In this document: positions 1 through 15,115 of the stretch, in pieces
How positions within the stretch are numbered: position 1 is the stretch's first letter
How the letters are laid out: each line of letters begins with the position of its first letter
Source: Breviolum minutum Mf 1.05b.01
Lineage: Eukaryota; Sar; Dinophyceae; Suessiales; Symbiodiniaceae
DNA length: 64,000 bases
Assembly: GCA_000507305.1 (NCBI GenBank)
Contig: DF239121.1
Coordinates: 433,423 to 497,422, forward strand
Direction of reading: 5' to 3'
Program-made: the position numbers and the translations under genes
The notes under the pieces: generated by a model
What the model was told of the DNA's origin: nothing
The model's input: the letters and a program-made list of their open reading frames with translations, nothing else
Database searches by the model: none

Positions 1-1757
1 CGCACCCTGTGCACCTTTTTCCTGTGACCACGCTGCAAGTGGACTTGAGCCACCAAGTGACCGTCGACAGAGTGAGTGGTGACCTCTCGATTTGTGCTGT
101 CATCAGCAATGCTGGTGGTACACTTCTCGATTAGTGCTGTGGACATGAGATGTTCATCAAGGATGGTGATCTGGATTCACACATATATATATATATATGT
201 ATACATATATAGGTATTATATTTCTGAATATGACATATGATTGAATCTCAAGCCATTTTTAGTGTATCCTAACCAACCCAATCTTGAGCTTTCAAAATGC
301 GCTTCTCCAAAAAAAACATGTGCAAAATGTTGGAGTTTTTACTGGAAGTCGGCACTATTTAGAGCTCTTCATGTTCAGATAACACCCATCCATGTCCTTT
401 TAAAAAACATCGCTTGGCTTGGCCTAGTATCCAAATATCCAAGCTCATAGGATTCCCATAGGACTGGTATATTGACCTACAAAATTTACCATAGGTACAA
501 AATATTCCCTTCCCATGGATCCATTGGGAAGGCAAAACACACACCTTCCTTATAAAGGTCACCATGTCTACACCCTGGAAATCTAAGATGAACAATGGAA
601 ACCCAACACCCTGGAAGATTAACATGGAACAGAATCATGGGGGTTTGGAAGATCATTTTCCTTTCTAAATGGGTGATTTGTAGGTTCCATGTTAATCTTC
701 CAGGGTGAACCATTTGAAGGTGTATCTCCTATCAAAAAAATGGTGATTTGACAGCTATAGTTTATGTTAGTTTTCCGGGGTGTAGGACATAACCCTGGTG
801 GGATAAAACGTCCCAAATTTAACGAACACAACCCAAGGGCGGACCGAGGTGCATAAGGCATCCCAACCTTAGAAACAGCAACATGACAATGACATGTCCC
901 AAAACCAAGGGTTTCTGAACAAACAAATGGTGATATGTAAAGAGCAACTTGTAGGAAAGTAGTTTCAGATGTTTCAAATATATAGCTATATATCTTTCTG
1001 CAAAAATCTGTATCATGAAACTTTTCAAACCATCAGTTGTTTGTTTCAAAGATGTGTTTTTTTCAGGCACCGATAATTGTCACATACATCCGCAGAATAC
1101 ATCCATGCCGGGAAGGGAATTCCATCTATCCTTTCATCATGGTCATAGAACCCCAACGTATACTAGGGTCATATATACACATATATAATATAAATATATA
1201 CATATGTTCATCATATATATTATATTACATACATGGGTTTCCCATTTGAATCCTGTGGTATGATGTCATATGTACGAGTATCTAGCGATTGTCAAAGTAC
1301 AACACACCTCTGGATTGACTATATGTGAATGTGACACAGCTGGATTCGCTCCATCAACCACGAAAACACCGAACAAAAACATGTCAAAAGAAAAACGACA
1401 AACATGTCCATGAAGATAGCCACAAGCAATGTGATGATATCTGTGATTGTGGCTTGTTGGAGTCTTGGCAAGCCGCCAAGTTATTTATTTATATTTCTTC
1501 ACTTTCCAGGGCCAAATCAAATCCTGCTAACTCAAACAAACGGAAGTAAAAGAGCATTACATCATTATGCCCTATATACATATACATATATACATATAGT
1601 ACTATATATACCCCTACTTATCATCTACTTCAATGAAACCACCCTGGGCTTTTTCCTTGCAATGAAAAACTATATATGTTCAACCCAATATGACCCTACT
1701 TTTGCTTTGAAAAGGGCCTTGGTTTTTAGTGGTTTGACTTTCAAACATAGAGGTCAT
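1..1757. other. intergenic sequence downstream of the RING-CH gene
   Basis: No exon with supporting splice sites was found on either strand. The stretch contains AT-rich runs (180-215, 1170-1235, 1570-1610), an imprecise direct repeat near 85-145 around the words TCTCGATT and GTGCTGT, and an inverted-repeat element of family M3 at about 610-720. Short ATG ORFs here have no protein-like composition. Confidence 0.5.
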
Positions 1758-1888
1758 TTAGGTATCTCCGAGGCACATCAGAGCTGCTTCTCGACAGCAT
1801 TCCGTTGGTCGATACCACAATAAGAGCTGACAAATGGGCAAAAATGCCAACAAACCCACCGGCAAAAAACAGGTGAAGGGTAAATCAC
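1758..1888 (-). CDS. terminal exon of the RING-CH gene, with membrane segment
   Basis: The acceptor is GAGCTCAG|GT. The first part codes for an apolar segment (FTCFLPVGLLAFLPICQLLLW) and the exon ends in a short polar, Cys-containing tail before TAA at 1758-1760. The probable last transmembrane helix of the protein. Confidence 0.65.
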
Positions 1889-4800
1889 CTGAGCTCTTTG
1901 GTTTGTTTTTGGGGTAAAAAAACAACAAACATCGAATAAAACATCTGAGTGGATTGGGCGGTGGTTGTTGGTGTTCCGAATAGCTGGGAAGATTCTGGGA
2001 TGTGAGTGGGTGTATGGGATGCACTTTTTTTTTACCAACAAAAAAAAATGTGGATTGGATGATTTTACGGTGGAAGGGTTAAATATCTGTACATCATTAA
2101 CATATAAATATATATCTACATTGAGTATCTCTTTTTATGATTTATGTTGGACAAACAACAGCATTAAATCATACATTGAATGTCTATAAACATCACCAAT
2201 CCGGACTTCCCTGAAACCGAACCACCCCCGTAAACTAACATGGAACCCAAAAATTGGTGGGTTTTTTGGTCAATGTTTCCCTATTTTTCCTTTTGAATGT
2301 ATTTTCAGGGTTCCAGGTTGATGGTTCAGAACTCCGGCGATCACCATTTGATATGGTATCCGTTTATCCGTTTATCCCATGATTTACAGGGGTTTGATAC
2401 ACCATCCAAATGGTGGTTGGGAATGGGATTTCTGAACCATCAACAGTAATCTAGTTGGTGGTTTCAACCCCTTTGAAAATATTCGTCAAATTGGATCATT
2501 TCCCCGGGTATATAGGTGTGAACATAAAAATGTTTGAGTTGCCACCACCTAGATTNNNCCTAACCCTTTAGAAAATTATTACGTCAAATTGATCTACGTT
2601 TCCCGGTATATAGGTGTAGAACATTAAAAATGTTTGAGTTGCCACCACCTAGATTACTGTTGATGGTTCAGAAATCCCATTCCCAACCACCATTTGGATG
2701 GTGCATAAAACCCTGTAAATCATGGGATAAACGGATACCAGATCACGAAATTTCGGGAGGGTACTACCTATAATCAATCCCAACTCCAATCAATCTACAA
2801 CTCCCAGTCACCATAAACACATCGGCCACCTAACAACAACACGGTCGCCAAGAGCTCGGCAACATGGCGCGCCAGCCGCCATGTATCGCTGGTATAGAAA
2901 CGACGTGCCATGAGCCAAGTGGGTGGTGTACGGTTGGGTGGCAACGAGACCAAAAGCACTGCCAACGTGTGGAACCTCAAAGAAATGACGATTTTGGATC
3001 TACCCCACCCAGGATGACATGACAATTTTGACATTTTTAGGCTCGGGAATCCTAAACTAAACCTTTATTTGCCACTGTTACTGTTTGGTGGGTGGATGCA
3101 AATGGTGATTTTTTTGGTGAAACTTTGGGAAGGGAAGGGAACGTGATTGCGGCAGTAGTGTGAACATGAGCTATTTGAAAGACTTTGGACATATTTTTGA
3201 AAGATAGGTCACGTGGATATTTTGCAATGAAGCGAACTAGCCAATACATTGTAATAACAATTAGTATACAGATTGAATTTTTAACCAATGAAAACGAAAC
3301 TTCAAATACTGTACCAATAAGGTCCCTTGCTACTTAACAGCAGGATACGAACCGCAAACCCTAAACAGAGTACAGCCACTTGACAAAGTTGTTCCGGAGA
3401 AAATCAACTACATCTCACAGGGAAAAGCAAGCTATCACCATACTACTACATCGCAAAAAAGAAAAACACTTGTGGTGACTGTTTACTGAAGATGTATACT
3501 AGTATATACTAATTGGTGGTTTCAACCCATCTGGAAAATATTAGTCAAATTCGATCATTTCCCCAAATAGGTATGAAATAATAAAAAAAAACACCACTGT
3601 AGTCCCGTTTCTTTTTCGTTGCAGTAAAGGTTTTCAAAAAATAAAAAAGAGCGAAACTTTATGCAGGTCCACGGAACAAGAAGAGACACCTGAGTCGGCA
3701 AGGCTTCGTCCAGGTTGGAATTCCATGTCCGTTTCGGACGGAAAAAACACCCTTTCGGTAAGCAACAAAAATTATACCATGGAAGTTGGATGTCCAAAAC
3801 TTGGACAGACCAACAAAAATCCTGAAGTTGTTTCTTTTTCAAGTAGCTGGTTGTCATGAAGTTTTGTGAGTGGTTTCCATGAGAGATGTGGTAATTAGCA
3901 TTCTTGGAAATTGTTTACATTGTATGCTATACTCATACTGATACTTTCATTCGGAACCCGTTCATGTGAACAAATACTGAAGTTAAAATATGTTACAATG
4001 TTATATGCAAACTTTCAGCCAAAGCCATGTGGATTCGTGATCAACGATTAAAAAGGACCCATTTGCTACTCAGTTGCGAATAGCTGGACTTGGCTACTCC
4101 AACTTCGCTGGATGACCCAAACCCTAAGGCCACAATTTGACATGCTCATGGAACATTCAAACGCCGGCAACAAAAAACACAAAAGAAACACAAACAAAAC
4201 AACCCATCCCCACCACATCACTGATTCTCATCCCCTTCAACCCCCCAAAAAAGTACATAGAATCTCCACTTCCGTGCCAAAAGACAAAAGAATCCCTGCG
4301 ATCTTGTTGTAGGGAAAGGTCTCCGGCAACGTCTCTGTCGGTTGGTCAGGTGATGTAAACCACTCTGCAGGACGAGACCAGAAAGATCTCCACCAGTCGT
4401 TTTTTTCACTCAAATCTGATGGGGGGTGTAAAGGCCGCCTCAAAGATGCTGGGAGATCCCAAAGGAGTTGAAACGAAATGGTGGTATGACGGAACTATTT
4501 TTTTGATGTTAACAACATGGAAGGAACAAAAAGAAGTTGATATTTGTAGGAATTTGGGAGGTGCAAAAAAAACGAAGTTGTGATTATGGGGTGAGTGAAT
4601 AGCTGCTATCTATTGGAAAAATATGTTTTTTCGTTTAGAATCGCAAGCCTACTATATATAAATCTGAGCTGTCGAATTCTTCAGTATTCTTGGGATATGG
4701 AGGTTTTCTGTGGGACCAGATGCAAATCTCCCCATTCAACAGTTGAGTTGTCCTTGATACCTTTGTCAAACAATGCCTTGTTGGACCTGAGTCGGTTCAA

Positions 4801-7800
4801 ACAAAAAAGGCTTCACCAAAATGTCCCAAAGATCAAAAATCTATATCCCATGGCATCCATGTATGGTAAATATACAGTAGATATATATTTATTTACCTAC
4901 ATTTCCCATAAAAATCAACCAAATGTGAGGAAATATACCATACATGGATTGTATGGGTATGGTGTGTTCCATCTCCATGAAAAGAAAAATCCTGTTGATT
5001 ATGACCATACCTCCATTCATACATGATATATTTCAATAGTTCCAAAAGTGAAGCTACAGCTCATAAAACAGAACCTGCCTGCAGAAGTGCACCAACAATG
5101 TGCCCAGTACCACGAAACGTAGAGCTTCAGAGAGGGTCAGCAATACTTGTTGCCCAAAGCATCTGGTCAAATGCCGAAAGAGGACCTGATCGTAGTCAAA
5201 TAGGAGCATGGCCGGTATGGCCAATAGAAGATGGGGGGGGGACATAGGGTCCAAAAATAGATGAATAGCTAAGCAACTATATAAACATATCAACCTAAAT
5301 AAACTGACATATGACTTATCATATGATCTAGATAACAATTTATGGCAGGGGGAATATCATCACCATTCATCAAAACCATATGGCGATCATCATTAAGTCG
5401 GATTGTGTTGCATCAGTTTTGCTAGGTTTCCCGTGCTAAAACAAGCAAGGGAACCCAATCCTGGATTCCTGTTTCTATTAATTAATTGTATGACTGGAAC
5501 ACCTCCACACAAAAAAATCCAGTCTGCGAGTCTGCTTCACGACATGTTTCTTTTTGAAAAAAATCCTGTAGGTAAATCACAACCTTGACTGGAATCCTGT
5601 GCTTTTCGGGCCATCCTTGATAACATTTGTTTACCACATCTTCTGTCATATCTTTTAGGGTGGCCCTTCTGCAAAACGAAAATTGCAAGGTTTTCACCAA
5701 TCATATTCACAATTGCGTCACTTTCGTAACACATCAATGGAGTTTCCTGGTTCCCTTAATAGGTGGTAGGTACCATATAATCACCCAATTGGCAATATAT
5801 ACCACCTATTAAGGGAACCAGAAACAGCTATTGAACAAATCTGTTTTACAGCAAACAAAAAAATCAAACTCTTTGGGATTTCTACCCGTCTTCAACTGGG
5901 ATTTCGCCGCTTTGGTGTCCGTTGGTTGTGCATCATCTCATGAGTCTATTCCTCCTCCATTTCTTGCCATCCTGTTGAAACGCCCAGAAAGGAATCTTGC
6001 CTTCGGTACGAATCTGAAACCACCAGTGACATGTAGAGATTCAAAGGCAAATACCCCAAATTCAAAAAGGAAAACACATTCACCACCATACTCTTGATGG
6101 TTCAGAAATCCCATTCCCAACCACCTGGAATGGTGATAAAACCCTGAAAAATAGTGGGATAAACTACCGTTCCCTGAACTGGTCTTCTCGCCGGATTCCT
6201 TCCATCAACAGTATCACCCCCCAAAAAACACTCCTTCCAATCCCTCCCCCCCAAAAAAAAACAAATCACAAAACCCTAAGAATCCAGACCCTTGCCTAGA
6301 ATTAGGATTAATAATCCATCCTCAGAGTAGGATATATTATATAGGTGTAATCCCGAAATCTCAGAACATACAAACGGATTCTTAGGGAAACACGCAACCC
6401 TAAGAATCATGGGATCTCAAAACTAGGGGTTTGGAGATCCCTAAACCCTGCTATACAGATCCAAACCCCTCTTTTTCGGAGGGTCCAATGATTCTTAGGG
6501 AACAGAAAAAAAACCGATCACCCCGTTAACCCTCCACTCAACTGGACCTTGGGTCCGGGTTGTGTATTTTGCCCACCATACCTCGGTAATTACATCCATT
6601 CAAGGCCATTGTTAGCCACCCAATGGGATCCTAATGGGACGATTTGTATATATAAACCTACACGAAAACCATGAACAAAAATCAAGCAAAAATGTAGGTA
6701 AGTCATCTAATCATATATATATATATGGATCCTATCGGTTAGGTAGATTTTTGGTTGATTGGTAGATTTTGATGGCAAAATGTTCATGAAAAATCGTGAT
6801 AAATTGCAGGATTGTTTTACTCAATTGGCGTTCTTAAAAGCACATCTGGAGTGTTTCATTTAAAAAAGTGGAGATAAAAAAACACAGGTCTTGAACTCCT
6901 CCCAGATTATGATTAGGAATGCGTAAGTCGTTATTACAGCTCGGGAACAAACAACAACAAAGAATCAGCGTAGGTGAGCAGCGTGTATAATAAAGCAAAT
7001 GAATGATTCACCTGTTCAACAAAACGCTTCTTTGGACTCTAAATATACAACTCTAATTTTTGCTAGACATGATGATGTTTTTTTTCTCACATGTCTACCA
7101 AACAAAAGCTGGAGTTAGTGAGATGTTCATCATTTTGGAGGGGAAACTTCTAAATCCAACAAGAAATCAACTAAAAACTTCATGCCATTCAGAGATGTTT
7201 CACTGGACTGGATGCTCCATCATTTCCATCAAAAATTATCACTTCAGCCAAGGGACGGGTAACGGCAGACCGGGCAGCAGGGGGCATCAGCACCTTTCAG
7301 GTTAAACATTGGGGTTCTCCCTCAAAAATATCGGCTGTTGATGCGAAACACTTCGAAGTTTGCACATGTGTTCACCCTTTCACACTTGAACCCCCACAAC
7401 CCCGAAATTCTCCTACAACAAAAGAAACTAAAAAAAAAAAACACAATTGCTTCAAAGTGGATGGTGAATACCCTTTCCTTTCCAAACACCAAACACAAAA
7501 AATCACACCTTGGAAGGAATTCCTTCGATGATATTCCACCCATGCTTCTACACAACTTGCATGGACACCACCCATGGATCCGCGACACTGACATGGTTGC
7601 ACCAACGGTTCCTGGCGGTGCCAATCCGCCCGCAGAGGTGGAGCGTATGGTGATCCAATTTTCAGATCCATTGGGAAATCTTTCCATACCAAAAGGTGCT
7701 AGAAATGTGGTAGGAACTTGACATCAAAAAAAAAACGTTGAGAAACACAACCAACCCGGTTAACATGAAACATGGTATCCTGGTTGGAGAGTATAATTAG

Positions 7801-10800
7801 GTATCCTCATTATTGCTCTAATTCCCATATAACCTGGGCAGTATAAGTCTACGACAACCACCTGTTAAAAACTAAAAGCACAAAACAACCGGGTGGAGGA
7901 ACTTCAAACCCAAAACGCATTCAAATGATTGCCATAACGTTATTCTTAGGAGGTCACTCCGAGGCATCATATTGTTTTCTGCTGATCTTCGTTTGCACAA
8001 CACATGGACATTGAATCCATTGCAAAGGTTTTGATTACACACAACACAACACAGAAAAACACAAGTTTCATCCTTCGAACAACTGATTCCATCAAACTCA
8101 GAAGTTTATCGTGTATCTTTGAAGGGTTTTTTTCATATCTTTAGATTCAGAAAAAAAACAGCAAGGACAACAAGCACAAACACAACCACAACCACAACCA
8201 CAACCACAACAACAACAACAACAACAGCAACAATCACAACAACCACAACCAATACAATCCCACTGGCTACAGTTTCTCCCATTTGCAAATTCATGTACCC
8301 TCTGGTAATCCAACATAGCACACTGGAAATTCCACAAGCTATTTGTAGATTCCTATTGTTCTATTGGAAAAAAGCATGGGAAGTTTCCATTCCCATAGCA
8401 TCCAGCCAGTTATAGTTTCCATTTACATATGTACTATGCATCCTAGTTGTTTCTGTTGTCTTAATGGTAAATGAGAAATTCCTAGGTAAATCTGCCATTC
8501 CCATAGGATCCTAAGTCAACAAAAACGGTCGTCCAAACGAATAAATGACGGATGCCGCCCAAGGGACTGGACTAGGATCACGACAGATCCAACACTCCAA
8601 AACTTCTGCCCTCCGTCGTACGGATCCGGGAAGGGAAATGGGAGGAGGAGTGAAAAGGAAACCATGGGGTTTTTTACCAATGGTGTGGTTGTGTAAAAAA
8701 AGATACACACAAAAGATGTAAAATGTAAGATGCAAAGAACTGTATACATATTTTATGTATTTTGGACATGTTTTAATCAAATGCTTGGAAAATATGCCAA
8801 ACATCAACATGAACCTATAAAAAATCGGACCAAATCTTTAAAAAAAAACAACCTTTCAACACAAAGTTCTATGGGCAAATATCAGTCACAAGAAAAATAA
8901 ACAACATCTAGTTGGTGCTTCCAACCCATTTGAAAAATATTGGTCAAATTGGATCATTTCCCCAGAGTTCGGGGTGAAAATAAAAGATGTTTGAGTTGCC
9001 ACCACCCAGGACCCAGAAACATCCGTTTCTGCATTGGAGGATGTTGAACCTTGGACTCCAAAGCCAACTTGCAGTAACTTATATAAAGCCAACGTTTTTT
9101 ATACGAAGATGTCACCGTGTGATGAGTCACAACAAAAAACGTAACCGGTCTTGGAGTCATCAACCAAATATGATATGAGTTGTTTTTTGCAATTTTTGTT
9201 GCAAGTAAAGAAATAGAAGCAACCCAAATATAAACCAAAAATTGTTGTTTCAAAAACCTTGGCCTTTGAAACATGGAACCCACCTCCCCTCAACAGGGTC
9301 TCCTTCCAAGCATTCTGTCTGTCCATGTGGGGATCCAAGGGGCCGCTGGAGCCAACAAGTGTGAAGGGGCCGGTCGGCAAATGAAGGTCGTGAACGAAAA
9401 AGACCCTTGTGGCATGGATCCCAATTGGATCTGGCCAAATTATAAGATTTCACCAACCTAGGTTTCCCTGAATTAAGGGGATGTCCCTTACTAAACCACC
9501 ATTTGGGGTGAGGTCGTGTGAGGTCGCTATAATTTGACCAGATTGGATCCATGGAACCCTGGTCTATTTACCTACATGAAAACCACAAAAATCAACCATT
9601 CATGTAGGGTGTTTATATACCAATTCCCAATGGACCCTATATGGGTTATACTTGTTGCTTGAATATCAGTTCTGATCCTTGCAATGGCTTGGTCCAATCG
9701 TATCCAATCCATTTACTACTAGTATTTCACAGGCTCCTCTATAAAACAAACAAGCAGGGTAAAACTGACGAATCTCATAAAAGGATCCGAACGGATGAAG
9801 CATCCAGGTTGACCCAAATGACAGGCCATAATGAGGATTTTGGCCCTTGGGATCCTAAAGCCAACAACTGATATGAGTTGTTCATGAAGCATCATCTTGG
9901 AGATAAGCTGAATTGTACATCAACTATTCACAAACGAATAATCAAATGACATGCATACATACATATACAAGGCATTGTGCAAATTAACTAGTTGGTGGTT
10001 TCAACCCTGAAAAATATTAGTTAAATCGTATTATCTCCTGAGCTAGGGGTAAAAATAAAAAATCAAACCAGCACCCAATTAATAGTCCTTTTCTTGCAAC
10101 ATGCCTTCTTCAGGGCCCTGAAGGGATCTGAAACCACAGTGACCTTGACCATCTATCCCAAAAAATTCGAAATTGAAGTGAACATAGATTAGATTGATAG
10201 AATATCAGCACCCGGCTTTCCTTACAACGAATCAACTTGGACCACGCATTGAAAAATCCAGGGAAGTCCAACCCCCGACAAATCGAAGGTTTTTCAACGT
10301 TCACCTGGCAACTTTGAAGTTCACACAGCTCTTCGATGCTACCAAGACTTCCAGGGACCTTGATTCGATGGAAACAAAAAATGAAGAAAACAACAGGTTA
10401 GTGAGGAGTTAAAGGTGTTTTTTTCGGAGCCAAACTTTGACACATTTTTGTATTTTTTGTTGGGGAGGGGGTTGACTTAAAAAATCTCCAAACTCAACAT
10501 ATCTAAGGATGTCTTAGGGCAAACATGTTTTCTTGTTGTTAGTGCTTCAAGCGCTAATCCGATTACCCTAGGTGTGATAGACTAGAGAGGTGTGGAATTC
10601 CTTGAGGATTTGTGCAACACAGGGAACCACCAACATGTTTTCATCAACTAGCCTCCTATAGACAAATCACGGTTGAAATCCATCATAGTGTGATTCATTC
10701 AGTGAGGAGTAGCCTGAAATCTGTGCATTATAAATCTACATGTGTATACATGTAAATATACATTGTAAATAAACATGCTTAAACATTATTTGATTTATTT

Positions 10801-13800
10801 GTAGATACATTTATATCATGTTTATGTGATTTTTCTGTAATTCATCTTCCAAAATCATTCAAATATATGTTCCAAAATGCTACATGTCCATCACCAAAGT
10901 CTGAAGTGATTCCACCATGCAAACACGCTCCATGGGTCTCATGACTTGAACCGCTCGGCAGTGACTTCAGCCCAGATCCTGCGGCTGGGAAATGGTGTGA
11001 TGGCTTTGTTTTAGCAAACGGACCCAAAAATGCCGTGGTGCATTGAATAATACAAAATATATATATATATATAAATACATATCATATTATATTTACATAA
11101 TATATTTAGAATCAACACAAAACAGATTCATATTTAGTTAAGAAAACATGGCGGATCTTCGAGTAGAAGAGCAAAAAACTAATATGCAAACACCTTCTGT
11201 TTTTGGGTGTCCTTGGAACCAGTTTTAGAATATTTTAGAGCTGAGCTACAACAAAGTGTCTGTCATGGCTACAACCATTGAGGATCTTTGCCTTCCAAAT
11301 GGCTCCGCACTTACTTTGGGGAATCATCATCATCATCGCCAGCTCCGCAACAAAAAAACAACTAGAAACTCAAGCTATACTGTTTTCCGCGCTTCCTTTA
11401 ATTTCACAACTTGTCTCAACCTCTCAACTTATTTATCCACCCTAAAGTTCCATCAACCTGCAATACTTCGACATCTTTTAAACTTGTTCACCCAAAACAA
11501 ACGCCATACTCCACAGCAGTTGTATCACCCCAAAAAAATCTGTCCTATCATCCAAATCCGGTCCAATCAAATCCTGCAAGCACGTGGACATATGTGGGCT
11601 ATGGGTGATGCTTCCAGATCTTTCAAGTTGTATGGTTCAAGGCCTCATTCGATAAGATATAGGTTTGGGCTTTACATTGGGGTCAATCCCCCCCAGTAAC
11701 AATATCAGGTTTGCTCATTTTGGGCGGGGATTCCTACCAAGGTGCGAGCCACTTAGCACAGCTTCCAATGGTTTTATCATCAAAGATCCTGCTGAATCCT
11801 CTATTCAGAAGCATCTGCAGTTGCTGTGCTAGGTTGGAAAAGGTGCTTTTTGTTTCGAAACGGAGCTGCTAACATGGCTTGAGATGTTCTCCTGCCCAGT
11901 AATAATGGAAAATGAAGGGTTTCACTCCCCAGGCCTCAGGTTCAGAAGTCTACATCAGTTTCCCAAAACCCCATGGATGGGATTTCACACCCCAAGCCAC
12001 ACCTATTACCTATAGTCAGCTTCAAGAGTCTACAAGCAGTTTCCCTGGGTTTTAGAGGGAACATGGAGCACTTTCAACCACAACAAAAATGTTGAAAAAC
12101 AGGGTAAACTCCAAAGTAAATCATCTCCATAAGCCTTTCCTCGAATGGACTGAAACCTCCCAACTCAAAACCTTTTCCTCCCTCATCTTTTTTCAAAGTT
12201 CGGATAAAATCCCAACTAAAAATATCAGTTGACCATCAATGGCTATATACATTCCCTGAAACTAACAGCTCTCCCCTGAAAATGATGGCCCCCTGGAATC
12301 TCGGAGATGAACCTATTGGAAACCAACATTTGCAGGGGTAAACTTGCTGTTAGTTTCAGGGAGTGCACACCCCCGAAAACTAACATGTCCCCTGAAAAGA
12401 GACTAATTTCAATAGGAAATATATATGTATATATATATATACATATCTTCCAATTTCCAATCATCATTATTCAGGGGATATGTTTTGATTTTCTGGAGTA
12501 TAGTAGTGTTGGGTCTCATCCCAACCAACCATTTTGAAGGCCACAGGCCACCACCCCACCATGCCTGGGGCCATGGGGTCGCCATATCGGCTTGGCCGAT
12601 GGCTGAACCCCAACGCTGCCGTCAAAAACGGTCGGGATTTTGTAGCTTACAGAAAGGCACAGGTCGGAACCGGAAACAGAAACGAGACTTGAACTTCAAC
12701 TATATCAAAGTCGCATCTAGCCTTTGATGTTGTTGATTCTGAGGTTCTGAATTCCTCTTCATTTAATAGGAAAATTCAAAAAATCCTGGCGACCTGACAT
12801 AGCTCCCCCAAGATCACATGGTAGGCATTTATGTGAAACTCCAGCAGAAACGAACTACTTTATGTGTCCCTCAGCGTGAAGGTTGTGAACTCATCCGTCA
12901 AAAGGTCAATAAGGATATCTCAGGAACCCCTGTTCTTTACGGTTCGCAACATAGGAATCAAAATGGGCGACGTTTTAAGTACCAAAAATTTAATACCCAA
13001 TGATAGGTACTGAAATGGAAGAAGTTGGTACATTCCTTTACCATCAATTTAAGCCATTCATGTAGGTAAATATTCCATATCCAGAAGTTTAAGTTGGTGT
13101 TGTGATCACATCATATAATATTGTCTCCCCCAAAGAGTTGTGTTGAAATTTGATTCAACTATAATGGTAAATTGCTGATTTGGGGCCCGGTGGTTTGGAT
13201 TCCTAGGGTCCCTGAAAATGAAAGGGATTGGGATTCGAATCGGGGTATCCGCAGAATCCCAAACCACCGGGCCCGAAACCATCAATTAACCATTAGCTGA
13301 TGTATAAAACCGTGTAAATAACGGGATTTCAACTACATCTTGTCCATTACCCTCCCTGAAACGAACATAACTTAACACCTCGCGCCTGAAAAAATTGGCC
13401 GTTTGCCCCAAAAATGTCATCTTCCAACCAAGTTGATTAAATGTATTGCCTGCAAGGCTTCCCCCAGCCGTCATTGCTGCACATCGTTGTCTTTTTCCAT
13501 ATCCAAATCGATGTAATGAGCGCCAACTGAAACTCATGAAACTCATGTCATCCCCCGTTGGACTTCTTCGGACATCCCGGTTGGAGGGTCTCACAACTCA
13601 GTGTTGCGCCACTGACGTCGTGCAACATGTACACGTGCCAAATCAGTCATGTAGTCATTGCCTGAATCGCTGCACATCAGTCAGAAGCTAGCAAAGGCTA
13701 GTAGCAAGTAGCAGGTTGACGTTGCAGGTAGTAATGTCATGCCAAGTCATCATGATGTCATGTGCATTTCATATCATTTCATGCATGTTGCGGGGTGTCA

Positions 13801-14965
13801 TGTGTCACTTATTACCAACTGTATACTGTAGGACTCTGGCCAACAACCGTAGCAAAAATGAGAACTTGGGTGATTACTTATTTGATTCTGGACACCTCAT
13901 GTTGTTTGTGATGATTTTGATCCATGTGTAACTACTAAATACATGCAGTTAAAATGCATGTTACAAATTTTCCTTGCGATTCGACGACAAACTGGTGAGA
14001 TTCAACCCATGAATCTGTGACCCCAATTTTTGGTGGTGAAAAAAATCACGAATCCTGGAACCATAAAAGATCCAGGACGCCAAGCAGTCACTATATACAG
14101 CTACAGTAGTATGTATGACATAAGCCAAGGTGCAGCCGCTGTCCTCCGAGATTTTGGCTGCAGAACTCGTGATACTGAAAACAAGTACTTTTCGTAGAAA
14201 TTGTGAGAATAACATGTTTGTGGTCAGAAGTCTTGAAACAGAGTTTGAATAGGGTTTGATAGTTTGATATTATGCACCCAAGGTCGGACTACGTTCAACC
14301 TATTTGTAAGGAATCAGGGAATGAATCCCGCATTGTCTATTTTTTTGTTGTGTGTTCACCATGACCGTCTCAAGCTAAGATGCAACATGTACATCAAAAA
14401 TGATGCAAAGTGATGCATTTTCACCGGATTTACAGTAGCTGTTAAACATGAGAACACAGAAAACTATTTAAAAAATCAACAAGGAAAACACATTTGGTTG
14501 AAACAAATATTTCCCAAGCAATTCCAAATGTATCTGTCAATCACTTCTTCACAAAAAAAACAAAACATAAATGCCATGCTGCTGGACTTTCCATAGTTGG
14601 AATCAACGGAACGGAGAAGCCACAACTTGGCATTCTCCTTATCCATCTTGGCCTCAGGTAAACAATGGGTAGATAATTTCAGGACAAATGGTGGTGAATA
14701 ACCCGATCTCAGTTCTTTTAAAGATAAAAAAACATATGTGAAGAATTGTTTGTTTTTTTTCTAAGTTTCTGGATGGTAGGAATGGGGGTGTACATTGAAA
14801 AGCCATGAAAAAACACGTGGAGCAGAGAAGAGCACCCTTCAAAATCGAGTGATAATTCAGTGATGACTGATAATTATGGTGATGTTGGTCATTAACACGA
14901 ACACCGTGATTGTGAGAAAGATAGACATAAAATTAGCACTCAAATGATGACGATGATAATGCTGC

Positions 14966-15030
<65 letters not shown>

Positions 15031-15084
15031 GCAATGATGGCAATGATGATGATAATGATGATAATGATGGCAATGATGATGATA

Positions 15085-15115
<31 letters not shown>

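Noticed and set aside
1404-1823. 139-codon plus ORF
   Set aside because: AT-rich, low-complexity composition and overlap with the supported terminal exon on the minus strand.
7338-7721. 127-codon plus ORF
   Set aside because: It is the antisense of the RINGv exon, which has diagnostic zinc ligands on the minus strand.
11256-11699. 147-codon plus-strand ORF, one of the longest opened by ATG
   Set aside because: Composition is not protein-like, it has no splice or start context, and it lies in an intron of a well-supported minus-strand gene.
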